A DNA stretch of 64,000 nt from Gammaproteobacteria bacterium. Lineage in GTDB: Bacteria > Pseudomonadota > Gammaproteobacteria > Pseudomonadales > Azotimanducaceae. This document shows, piece by piece, positions 55,412 through 64,000 of this stretch. Positions within the stretch are counted from its first letter, which is position 1. Each line of letters starts with the position of its first letter. A program made the translations under genes and the position numbers. Below the pieces are notes generated by a model that saw nothing but the letters and a program-made list of their open reading frames with translations, was not told the DNA's origin and did not search any database. The DNA lies in assembly GCA_009846005.1 (NCBI GenBank), contig VXYL01000044.1:1-64000 (forward strand), in the 5' to 3' direction.

Positions 55412-56617
55412 TTGCCCGAACGAGCCGCTAGGATTCTCAACGACATCGACGCCATCGATGCCGCGGCGTGGAACCGTTGCGCGAACCCGGCCCGCAACGA
55501 GTACAACCCGTTCCTCGATCACCGGTTCCTGCGCGCGTTGGAACAAAGCGGCAGCGTCTCGGCGAAGACCGGCTGGCAGCCGTTCCACGTCGTGCTTTCC
55601 GATCGCGACCATGGCCTGAACGACGCGATCGGCGCGGTGCCGATGTACTTGAAATCCCACTCCCACGGCGAGTACGTCTTCGACTCCGGCTGGGCGCACG
55701 CCTTCTACCAGGCCGGCGGCCGCTACTACCCCAAGCTGCAGGTGAGTGTCCCGTTCACGCCCGCTACCGGCCGTCGCCTCCTGGTGGCGGAGGACACGGA
55801 CGACCCGGCACAAGTGGAGAACATGCTGCTCGGCGCGACGGTCCAGGTCGCCCGCCAACTCGAGGTGAGTTCCGTCCACTTCACGTTCATGCCCGAAGGA
55901 CAGTGGCGACGGGCAGGCGAACTCGGCTGCCTGCAGCGCATCGATACCCAATTTCATTGGGAGAACGACGGCTACGCCTCGTTCAACGACTTCACCACCG
56001 CGCTCTCGTACAAGAAACGCAAGAACATCCGCCGGGAGCGACGCGATGCCTTGGCAAACGGCATCGAGATCGAGTGGCTGACGGGTGACATCAGCGAAGC
56101 GCAGTGGGATGCCTTCTACGGCTTCTACGTCGACACCGGTGGACGCAAGTGGGGCACGGCGTACCTCACCCGCGAGTTCTTCAGCCGGGTCGGCGAGAGC
56201 ATGGGCGAGCAAGTCCTCCTCGTGATGTGCAAGCGCGCCGGCCGCTATATCGCCGGCGCCATCAACTTCATCGGCGGCGAGACGCTCTACGGACGCAATT
56301 GGGGCTCGATCGAGGATCACCGGTTTCTGCACTTCGAGACCTGCTACTACCAGGCCATCGATTTCGCCATCGAGCGGGGTCTCAAGCGCGTGGAAGCGGG
56401 TGCCCAGGGGGGTCACAAGCTCGCCCGGGGCTACATGCCGAAACCCACCTATTCGGCACACTGGATCAGCGATCCGCGCCTGCGTACGGCCGTGAAGCGC
56501 TACCTCGCTGACGAACGACAGTACGTACAGGAGGACATCACCTACATCGAGGAACGCCATTCGCCCTTCCGCGTGAAGGTGGACTTCGACGGCCATCAGG
56601 TTACGAACAGCAACTAG
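55412..56617 (+). CDS. FemAB/GNAT-like protein (peptidogalycan biosynthesis family, DUF482)
   Basis: A 401-residue protein of the PF04339/COG3146 type, with double GNAT-like folds. Family landmarks: NPFLDHRFLRALEQSG, VPMYLKSHSHGEYVFDSGW, YYPKLQVSVPFTPATG, SYKKRKNIRRERR, FYVDTGGRKWGTAYL, GRNWGSIEDHRFLHFETCYY and EAGAQGGHKLARGYMP. The biochemical function of the family is not established; aminoacyl- or acyl-transfer is suggested by the fold. The start is TTG 55412, 66 bp after the halogenase-type gene. Confidence 0.85.
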   Translation: MPERAARILNDIDAIDAAAWNRCANPARNEYNPFLDHRFLRALEQSGSVSAKTGWQPFHVVLSDRDHGLNDAIGAVPMYLKSHSHGEYVFDSGWAHAFYQAGGRYYPKLQVSVPFTPATGRRLLVAEDTDDPAQVENMLLGATVQVARQLEVSSVHFTFMPEGQWRRAGELGCLQRIDTQFHWENDGYASFNDFTTALSYKKRKNIRRERRDALANGIEIEWLTGDISEAQWDAFYGFYVDTGGRKWGTAYLTREFFSRVGESMGEQVLLVMCKRAGRYIAGAINFIGGETLYGRNWGSIEDHRFLHFETCYYQAIDFAIERGLKRVEAGAQGGHKLARGYMPKPTYSAHWISDPRLRTAVKRYLADERQYVQEDITYIEERHSPFRVKVDFDGHQVTNSN

Positions 56618-56659
56618 GCGGCGGCGTCATTGGGCTGCCGATGGTTTACATTACGGCGC

Positions 56660-58003
56660 ATGAACCGTTGTCCCATCAAGGCCGTCCTCGGCGAGTATCC
56701 GGGGACCGAAGTCACCGTCAGCGGGTGGGTGAAGTCCCGACGCACTTCGCGCGGCGGCTTTTCGTTCATCGCCATCAACGACGGCTCGTGCTTCGCCGAT
56801 CTCCAAATCGTCGCCGACCAAGCCCTCGCCAACTACGACGACATCGTCGAACTCGGTGCCGGTTGTGCATTGGAGATCACCGGCACCGTCGCCGAGTCGC
56901 CGGGCAAAGGGCAGGACCGTGAAATCCAGGCGAGCGCCGTGAACATCGTCGGCCGGGTCGACGATCCCGAGACCTACCCCATCGCCAAGAAGCGCCACAC
57001 CTTCGAATACCTGCGCACGGTGGCACACCTGCGGCCGCGCACCAACACCTTCGGGGCCATCTCCCGGGTCCGCAACACCGTCGCCCAGGCCGTGCACCGC
57101 TATTTCGACGACAACGGCTTCGTCTGGGTGAATACGCCGATCATCACCGCTAGCGACTGCGAGGGTGCCGGAGAACTGTTCCAGGTCACGACGCCGCCGC
57201 CGTCGAGCTTCTTCGGCCGAGACACTTTCCTGACCGTGTCCGGCCAGCTCAACGTCGAGCCCTACTGTCTCTCCATGAGCAAGGTCTACACCTTCGGCCC
57301 CACGTTCCGCGCCGAGAACTCGAACACCAGCCGTCATCTCGCCGAGTTCTGGATGATCGAACCGGAGATCGCCTTCGCGGATCTCGACGACCTCGCCGAC
57401 CTCGCCGAGGATTTCCTGAAGAGCATCTTCGCCGAAGTACTGCGCCGTCATCCCGACGACATGGCGTTCTTCCGCGACCGGATCGACAAGTCCGTCATCG
57501 AACGGCTTGATAACGTCATCGAGTCGACCTTCCTGCGGCTCGACTACGGGGAAGCGGTGGAAATACTCAAAAGGTCCGGCAAGACATTTGAATTCCCCGT
57601 GGAGTGGGGCCGCGACCTCCAGTCCGAGCACGAGCGCTACCTCACCGAGGAACACGCCGGCGGCCCGGTGGTCGTCGTCAACTATCCCAAGGCCATCAAG
57701 GCGTTCTACATGCGCTCGAACGACGACGGCAAGACCGTCGCGGCGATGGACGTGCTGGTGCCGGGCGTCGGCGAGATCATCGGCGGCAGCCAACGGGAGG
57801 AGCGACTCGACGTGCTGGACTCGCGCATGACGGACGCCGTCAAGGACGAACTGTGGTGGTACCGGGACCTCCGTCGCTACGGCTCCGTGCCCCACGCCGG
57901 GTTCGGCCTCGGCCTGGAACGGCTGGTGCTCTACGTCACGGGCATGGAGAACATCCGCGACGCCATCCCGTTCCCAAGGGTGCCGAACAACGCCGCGTTC
58001 TGA
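56660..58003 (+). CDS. asnS: Asparaginyl-tRNA synthetase
   Basis: Charges tRNA-Asn. The N-terminal OB-fold domain ([20 protein letters not shown]) precedes the class IIb core: [16 protein letters not shown] (motif 1 region), [19 protein letters not shown] (motif 2) and [15 protein letters not shown] (motif 3). 447 residues against 466 in E. coli. The ATG at 56660 gives the expected N-terminus; ten codons of open frame upstream begin with TTG. With asnS present, an indirect Asp-tRNA-Asn route is not needed. Confidence 0.96.
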   Translation: MNRCPIKAVLGEYPGTEVTVSGWVKSRRTSRGGFSFIAINDGSCFADLQIVADQALANYDDIVELGAGCALEITGTVAESPGKGQDREIQASAVNIVGRVDDPETYPIAKKRHTFEYLRTVAHLRPRTNTFGAISRVRNTVAQAVHRYFDDNGFVWVNTPIITASDCEGAGELFQVTTPPPSSFFGRDTFLTVSGQLNVEPYCLSMSKVYTFGPTFRAENSNTSRHLAEFWMIEPEIAFADLDDLADLAEDFLKSIFAEVLRRHPDDMAFFRDRIDKSVIERLDNVIESTFLRLDYGEAVEILKRSGKTFEFPVEWGRDLQSEHERYLTEEHAGGPVVVVNYPKAIKAFYMRSNDDGKTVAAMDVLVPGVGEIIGGSQREERLDVLDSRMTDAVKDELWWYRDLRRYGSVPHAGFGLGLERLVLYVTGMENIRDAIPFPRVPNNAAF

Positions 58004-58074
58004 ACACGCCAGCCTTCCTGGGGGTCATGCAACCACGACAGTAGGGACAGTCGCCGGGAGCGTAAGATAGCGCC

Positions 58075-59025
58075 ATGCGTGAGAGCGGCACCAAGTACCG
58101 AACGGCGCACGGGTTCAGCGCCATCAAGGACGGGATCAAGGTCGTCAACCTCGACACCGCCGAGGTGCCGTTGCGCAAGCCGCCTTGGCTGCGGGTTCGC
58201 ATCGGTGGCAACGGCGAGTACACGAACGTCCTGCGCACCGTGCGCGAACATCGCCTCGCGACGGTGTGCGAGGAATCCCATTGCCCCAACATCGGCGAAT
58301 GCTGGAACGCCGGTACCGCAACGCTCATGCTGATGGGCGAGGTGTGTACCCGGGCGTGCCGCTTCTGTGCCGTCGACACCGGCAATCCCAAGGGCTGGCT
58401 GGATGACGAAGAGCCCCACAACGCGGCCGAGTCGGTGGCACTGATGGCACTCAAGTACGTCGTCCTGACGTCCGTGGATCGCGATGACCTGCCCGACGGC
58501 GGCGCCAGCCACTACGCCGCCTGCGTCCGGGCCATTAAGGCACGATGCCCTGGGACCACCGTGGAAGCGCTCACCCCCGATTTCCAGGGAGACAGGGCCA
58601 CCGTGGACGTGGTCGTGGACTCGGGCGTCGACGTGTTCGCCCAGAATCTGGAGACCGTGCGACGGTTGACCTATGTGGCCCGCGATCCGCGCGCGGGCTA
58701 CCAGCAGACCCTCGATGTGCTTGCCCACGCAGCATCGCGAGGCGTGGTCACCAAGAGCAGCTTGATGCTGGGCTTGGGAGAGACCGACGCGGAAATCCGC
58801 GAGGCGATGGCCGACCTGCGCCGGCACGGCGTGGACCTCCTGACCCTCGGCCAGTACCTGCAGCCGACCCGGAACCATCTCCGGGCGGCGCGCTGGGTCC
58901 ACCCGGACGAGTTCGACGAATACCGCCTTTGGGGGCTGGATGCCGGTTTCAGGGAAGTCGCCGCTGGCCCCCTGGTGCGTTCCAGCTATCGCGCCGACGA
59001 ACTGGCGAAGGCGGTAACTGCGTAG
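58075..59025 (+). CDS. lipA: Lipoyl synthase
   Basis: Radical SAM enzyme inserting two sulfurs into octanoyl-protein to make lipoyl groups. The auxiliary cluster motif is [12 protein letters not shown] and the radical SAM motif is CTRACRFC (C-x3-C-x2-C); the C-terminal RSSYRA Ser ligand is present. [20 protein letters not shown] is canonical. 316 residues (E. coli 321). Start ATG 58075. lipB, often just upstream, is not here, so the octanoyltransferase is elsewhere or LplA is used. Its 3' end is 21 bp from the convergent toxin remnant. Confidence 0.97.
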   Translation: MRESGTKYRTAHGFSAIKDGIKVVNLDTAEVPLRKPPWLRVRIGGNGEYTNVLRTVREHRLATVCEESHCPNIGECWNAGTATLMLMGEVCTRACRFCAVDTGNPKGWLDDEEPHNAAESVALMALKYVVLTSVDRDDLPDGGASHYAACVRAIKARCPGTTVEALTPDFQGDRATVDVVVDSGVDVFAQNLETVRRLTYVARDPRAGYQQTLDVLAHAASRGVVTKSSLMLGLGETDAEIREAMADLRRHGVDLLTLGQYLQPTRNHLRAARWVHPDEFDEYRLWGLDAGFREVAAGPLVRSSYRADELAKAVTA

Positions 59026-59046
59026 CCGAACGGACTGCGCGAACTA

Positions 59047-59759
59047 CTACGCCGCCACGTACCCGGATCGTTCTTCGCGGACCTGCAGTTCCTCCGAGAG
59101 TCCCTCCGTCTCGCGCAAATCGGCCAAGGCTTCATCGCGCGATTTGAGCCTTGCCGCTCGCGGCAAGCCCGTCGTGGCCTGTTCGACCCAACCCGCGTCG
59201 TGTAGATCGAGAAAGGTGATCGTCCCGCCCCTAACCGTTGCGACCAGCTTGTGCCAGAGTCCGGCGTTGTCGAGGAATATGCCGCGTCGACGAGCCGTGC
59301 GACCCTTGGTGCGTTTTCGAACGAGCGGGGAAAGCGTCGTTCCTGGGCTTCAACGGGGATATCGTGGCCTCCCTTCGCAACGCGGATGGCGACTCGACCC
59401 TGGGTCATGTACGAGGAAGACACGGCCACGAAGACCATGACGAGTCGGTAGCCGACCGCCTTGGCGCGTTCCGCACTGCGGACGATCTCCCGGCTGGTCA
59501 AAGTGGATTCGCGGACCAGCGAGCGGCCTTCGGCGATCAACGACCGGGTACGCTGTACCACCTCTCTGCCGGCGCGCAAGTCTACGGCTGTCCCGGCCGC
59601 AGATCCTGCGTTCAAGGACCTGGCGATCTCATCCGGATTTAGGTATTCGCCCGAGTCGAATCCTGCCTGCAGAAACCGGTCATAGGCCGTGGACTTGCCC
59701 GAACCGTTGGGTCCGCCGAAGATGGTGAAGCAGGGTTGGCTATACGCACTGCTGCTCAT
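59047..59759 (-). pseudogene. Zeta-toxin family kinase, disrupted by a single-base frameshift
   Basis: Zeta toxins are kinases that phosphorylate UDP-N-acetylglucosamine to block wall synthesis. From ATG 59759 the frame has P-loop FGGPNGSGKST (about 14-24), LNPDEIA (Asp43), RESTLTSREIV and GRVAIRVAKGGHDIP. After Tyr161 (near 59276) the frame changes into Arg/Ser-rich nonsense. Reading one base over continues sensibly with FLDNAGLWHKLVATVRGG and LDLHDAGWVEQATTG, and ends at a TAG at 59047. One missing T in a TATTCC context explains this. Either the toxin is inactive or the base was lost in sequencing; no slippery heptamer is present. The out-of-frame continuation would run to 58986, into lipA. 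Confidence 0.82.
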
Positions 59760-59994
59760 CCGAGAACACCTTGTACTTCTTGAAGAGTGCATCCATCCCG
59801 GCACGATCCTTTGGCAACGGCGTGTGCGTCCCATCCGGGTGGTAGAGCACCGGCTTCCCGTCGATCTCGATCACGCGCGAAATGCCCAGCCGGTCGCATT
59901 CCTCGTTGAACTTGCGCCCGCCCTCGTCCAGCACAGCCATGAACTCGACGGGGTCGAGATCCTCGATGTATCTCTTTTGCGTTGGCGTTGTCAT
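59740..59994 (-). CDS. Putative antitoxin of the zeta-toxin module
   Basis: An 84-residue protein whose stop overlaps the toxin start by 20 bases, the coupled arrangement of toxin-antitoxin operons. It has AGGAG six bases before ATG 59994. The sequence (RYIEDLDPVEFMAVLDEGG, LGISRVIEIDGKPVLYHPDG) contains a helix then a short beta region; it does not look like the epsilon antitoxin of streptococcal epsilon-zeta or PezA, and no DNA-binding helix-turn-helix is evident. I infer its role from position only. A longer open frame runs to 60030. Confidence 0.72.
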   Translation of the reverse strand: MTTPTQKRYIEDLDPVEFMAVLDEGGRKFNEECDRLGISRVIEIDGKPVLYHPDGTHTPLPKDRAGMDALFKKYKVFSDEQQCV

Positions 59995-60093
59995 CGAATA
60001 CTCCTGATGATCGCGTTGCGTGCGATGCATAGTAGCACCCGCGTCCGGCCCCGAACCGAGGAAATAGCCAATCTCGCCATGGCGCCATCAGCG

Positions 60094-60099
60094 TATAAT
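60094..60099 (+). promoter_or_regulatory. Consensus -10 element upstream of cysS
   Basis: TATAAT, a full match, lies 123 bp before the cysS ATG. The hexamer 16-18 bases upstream is a poor -35. Between it and cysS a hairpin GCGGGG-CTTCT-CCCCGC (60167-60183) could form in the leader. No T-box features were seen. Confidence 0.4.
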
Positions 60100-60221
60100 C
60101 GCCGCCGCCATGGAGACCGACCGCCCAATGCCCCGTTCCTGTTGTTCCCGCTGTTGATGCAACGGCGCGGGGCTTCTCCCCGCCCGCCCTCGACCGAATC
60201 GGCAATCAGGAAAGCGGCACC

Positions 60222-61625
60222 ATGGAAATCACCCTTCACAACACTTCATCCGGCAAGCGGGAACGGTTCGAACCGCTCGTTCCCGGCGAAGTGAGCATCT
60301 ACCTCTGCGGTCCGACGGTCTACGACTTCGCGCATATCGGCAACGCCGTGCCGGCGGTGGCCTTCGACGTGCTCGTGCGGCTGCTCCGCCTCGAGTACCC
60401 GAAGGTCACGTTCGTGCGCAACATCACCGACGTCGACGACAAGATCAACGCCGCCGGCATCGCCACGGGTCGCCCGATCGGCGAACTCGCGGAGCGCTAC
60501 GCCAAGGAATACCGGGACGACATTGCCGCACTCGGTGTCATCCCGCCCGACGTGGAGCCCCGCGCCACCGGCCACATCGCCGAGATCATCGACATGATCG
60601 AGACCTTGATCGCCGGTGGCCATGCGTACGAATCCGAGGGTCACGTGCTGTTCCACGTTCCCTCCGATCCGGACTACGGCTCGCTGGCCAAGCGCAGCCT
60701 CGAGGACATGCTCGACGGCGCCCGGGTCGAGGTCGCGCCGTACAAGAAGGATCCCAAGGACTTCGTGCTGTGGAAGCCGTCGACGCCGGAGCTTCCGGGT
60801 TGGGAGAGCCCTTGGGGTCGTGGCCGGCCGGGCTGGCACATCGAATGCTCGGCGATGATCCGCAAGCACTTGGGTCCCGTGATCGACATCCACGGCGGGG
60901 GTAGCGACCTGACGTTTCCGCACCACGAAAACGAACTGGCCCAAAGCCGCTGCGTCAACCGCGGCACCGCGAGCGTTCGGTACTGGCTGCACAACGGCAT
61001 GCTGACGATGGGTTCCGGCAAGATGTCGAAGAGCCTCGGCAACATCGTCACCATCCGCGAACTGCTTAGTCGACACGATGGCGAAGTGCTGCGCTACGCC
61101 CTGCTGTCCGGCCACTACCGGGCGCAGCTCATGTGGAACGAGAGTCTCGCCCAGGCCAAACGCAGCCTCGAGACGCTCTACCAGGCGCTGCGCGACACCG
61201 ACGACGGGAGCAACGAGACGGCTGCCAGCTATGCCAACGCCCCCATACACGCGTTTCCGTCGGACGTCTTGGAGGCGTTGTGCAACGATCTGAACACGCC
61301 GCAAGCACTGGCAGCCATGCACGCCCTCGCGGCCCATGTCCGTCGCGCGGACGACCCCGAGTCCGCGCGCAGGTCACGGGCCGAGCTGCTCGCCGGCGGT
61401 TGGCTGCTCGGCATTCTGACCAAGCCCGCCGAGGAGTACTTCCAAGGCGTCGCCGAGGCCGCAGACGCGATCGAGCCACGAGCCATCGAGGCGCTCATCG
61501 AGGAACGCAACGCCGCTCGCGACGCTCGGGATTTCGCCCGCGCGGACGCTATTCGCGATGAACTCGCCGCCGCCGGGATCCAACTCGAAGACGGGCGGGA
61601 CGGTACGCGCTGGAGGCGGACCTAA
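60222..61625 (+). CDS. cysS: Cysteinyl-tRNA synthetase
   Basis: Class I synthetase, 467 residues (E. coli 461). The HIGH-type motif is HIGN in VYDFAHIGNAVPA, the zinc ligands include CGPTVYDF (Cys29), CSAM and HHENELAQS, and KMSKSLGN is intact. The C-terminal helical domain ends RADAIRDELAAAGIQLEDGRDG. ATG 60222 has AGGAAA eight bases upstream. Its TAA is immediately followed by the ATG of the peptidase gene. Confidence 0.96.
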   Translation: MEITLHNTSSGKRERFEPLVPGEVSIYLCGPTVYDFAHIGNAVPAVAFDVLVRLLRLEYPKVTFVRNITDVDDKINAAGIATGRPIGELAERYAKEYRDDIAALGVIPPDVEPRATGHIAEIIDMIETLIAGGHAYESEGHVLFHVPSDPDYGSLAKRSLEDMLDGARVEVAPYKKDPKDFVLWKPSTPELPGWESPWGRGRPGWHIECSAMIRKHLGPVIDIHGGGSDLTFPHHENELAQSRCVNRGTASVRYWLHNGMLTMGSGKMSKSLGNIVTIRELLSRHDGEVLRYALLSGHYRAQLMWNESLAQAKRSLETLYQALRDTDDGSNETAASYANAPIHAFPSDVLEALCNDLNTPQALAAMHALAAHVRRADDPESARRSRAELLAGGWLLGILTKPAEEYFQGVAEAADAIEPRAIEALIEERNAARDARDFARADAIRDELAAAGIQLEDGRDGTRWRRT

Positions 61626-63035
<1,410 letters not shown>

Positions 63036-63040
63036 GGGAC

Positions 63041-63064
63041 GGGCGGCCGCAAGGGCGCCCCTAC
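63041..63064. repeat. Extragenic hairpin between convergent genes, supplying the HNH gene stop
   Basis: GGGCGGCC (63041-63048), a GCAA loop and GGGCGCCC (63053-63060) pair with one mismatch. GGGCGCCCCTAC (63053-63064) is identical to 15110-15121; on the minus strand its TAG is the stop codon of the HNH gene. It may end transcription of both flanking genes. Confidence 0.65.
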
Positions 63065-63663
63065 ATGAGCAGGTTCTCGCGTTCCTTGCTGGCGCGCCCG
63101 AATTGGCTGGCGAGAAAGTCCATCTGGTCGCCGAGAATCCTTCCCGAGTTGATCAACGCCAGGTACTCCGCGATGTTCGGCACGTAGGGAAGCGCCAGGA
63201 GTTCCATCCCGCACTCGTGCGCGAGGTGGTTGCCCTTGCGGTGGTTGCAACGCTTGCACGCGGCCACGACGTTGTCCCAGGCATCCGAGCCGCCACGCGA
63301 CTTCGGGACCACGTGGTCCCGCGTCAACGACGCATCCGGGAATACGCCACCGCAGTAGAGGCACAGGTTGCGGTCGCGACCGAATAGCGCGTGGTTGGTC
63401 AGCGGGGGAACGCTGCGACCGTGCCGGGCGATCCGCCCACCGCAGGCGATGATGCTATGCACATCCATCGTCGTCCGGCTGCCGTCGAACCGCGAGCGAC
63501 CGCCCCGCAGGCGAAGGATCGACTCGCCCCGCTTCCAGACCACCAAATTGCGCGCATAGAGGCAAACGGCCTCCTGCCAAGTCGCCCAGTCCACGGGCTG
63601 GCCCGAGAGATTGAGCCGCAGGATGCGCGGCACGCGGTCATAGCTGTCGAGCGTTGCCAGCAC
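63061..63663 (-). CDS. HNH endonuclease domain protein
   Basis: A 200-residue protein with a C-terminal HNH nuclease core: zinc Cys pair C101-x2-C104 (LCLYCGG), catalytic D116-H117 (TRDHVVPKSRGG), N131 (WDNVVAACKRC) and Cys136-x2-C139-N-H. This matches the common stand-alone type (McrA/YajD-like sister group) with an N-terminal beta domain (RILRLNLSGQPVDWATWQEA). Stand-alone members are widespread and mostly uncharacterised; no phage or restriction genes are nearby. Start GTG 63663. Confidence 0.9.
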   Translation of the reverse strand: MLATLDSYDRVPRILRLNLSGQPVDWATWQEAVCLYARNLVVWKRGESILRLRGGRSRFDGSRTTMDVHSIIACGGRIARHGRSVPPLTNHALFGRDRNLCLYCGGVFPDASLTRDHVVPKSRGGSDAWDNVVAACKRCNHRKGNHLAHECGMELLALPYVPNIAEYLALINSGRILGDQMDFLASQFGRASKERENLLM

Positions 63664-63815
63664 GTCGCTCTCCTCGAATAGCCGGCAGGCACAAAATCAG
63701 CGCGCAATCATGACCAAACCTCCGGCACGAATCAATGGCGCTACGGTGACGGCGAGGCGACGGCGGCTGCGCAGCCACGACGTTCAATGGACCCGGGCAT
63801 CCGCAAAGGCGGCCG

Positions 63816-64000
63816 CTACGGGTCTTCGGTCAACGACCAGAGCATGAACGCGTATTCCTCCGCCACTTCGTAGAGCGAGTCGAAACGGCCGGACTTGCCG
63901 CCGTGTCCGGCACCCATGTTGGTCTTCATCAACAGCGGGTTGTCGTCCTGTTTGAGGGTTCGGAGCTTCGCGACGTACTTGGCGGGCTCCCAGTAGGTGA
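63816..64000 (-). CDS. ptrB: Oligopeptidase B (partial, C-terminal end)
   Basis: The last 61 codons of a minus-strand gene whose beginning is beyond the right edge. [37 protein letters not shown] and [13 protein letters not shown] match the C-terminus of S9A prolyl-oligopeptidase-family oligopeptidase B; the catalytic His is in GAGHGG. The 152 bp between its stop and the HNH gene start hold nothing recognisable. Confidence 0.88.
   Translation of the reverse strand, partial: TYWEPAKYVAKLRTLKQDDNPLLMKTNMGAGHGGKSGRFDSLYEVAEEYAFMLWSLTEDP

Overview
The window is a chromosomal segment of a GC-rich gammaproteobacterium. The evidence is gene content and order: rpoE-rseA-rseB-rseC-lepA-rnc-era-recO; nadB beside the ygfX-sdhE-ygfZ group; recJ-prfB-lysS with an E. 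coli-like programmed frameshift in prfB; xerD-dsbC-hom; and ffh-rpsP-rimM-trmD-rplS. Several of these blocks keep the arrangement seen in Pseudomonas, but the gaps between them have been refilled. No tRNA, rRNA, CRISPR array, insertion sequence or prophage was seen. GTG and TTG starts are frequent.

Layout. 1-10086 (minus): partial AT-hook protein, adk, a RelA without its zinc-finger domain, recO, era, rnc, lepA and the sigma-E operon, with lepB and pdxJ missing from their usual places. 10364-15047: nadB, ygfX, sdhE, ygfZ and an mmsA-type aldehyde dehydrogenase. 15118-21090 (minus): yceH, ung, lysS, prfB, recJ. 21195-24436 (plus): periplasmic thioredoxin-like protein, enolase-superfamily enzyme, pyruvate kinase, occupying the place where Pseudomonas has thrC. 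24440-27437 (minus): hom, dsbC, xerD. After a structured 0.5-kb intergenic region come a lipoprotein carboxylesterase (27947-29629) and the ribosomal/SRP cluster to 33438.

33531-46753 is more accessory: a secreted His/Asp-rich single-heme cytochrome, a five-gene minus-strand run (serine hydrolase lipoprotein, PhyH dioxygenase, rhomboid protease, sulfatase-like enzyme with Thr in place of the formylglycine Cys, M50 protease), divergent malonyl-CoA and acetoacetyl-CoA synthetases, a coiled-coil membrane protein, a DUF2784 protein, class I fumarase, and an alpha/beta hydrolase that lacks its nucleophile and precedes a luciferase-like monooxygenase.

48149-52511 is the most unusual stretch. Two membrane-anchored paralogues of a family I do not recognise face each other across a small secreted protein and an outer-membrane beta-barrel. 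The larger paralogue appears to carry a TonB-C-like domain, suggesting an undescribed envelope-spanning apparatus. Next to it (52790-55345) a radical SAM protein and a flavin-dependent halogenase-type enzyme are transcribed back to back from a gap of about 36 bp. 55412-64000 holds a FemAB-like protein, asnS, lipA, a frameshifted zeta-toxin gene with an unusual antitoxin, cysS, an M20 peptidase, an HNH nuclease and the 3' end of ptrB. A short extragenic hairpin family built on GTAGGGGCG(C/A)CC recurs at gene ends and twice supplies the stop codon.
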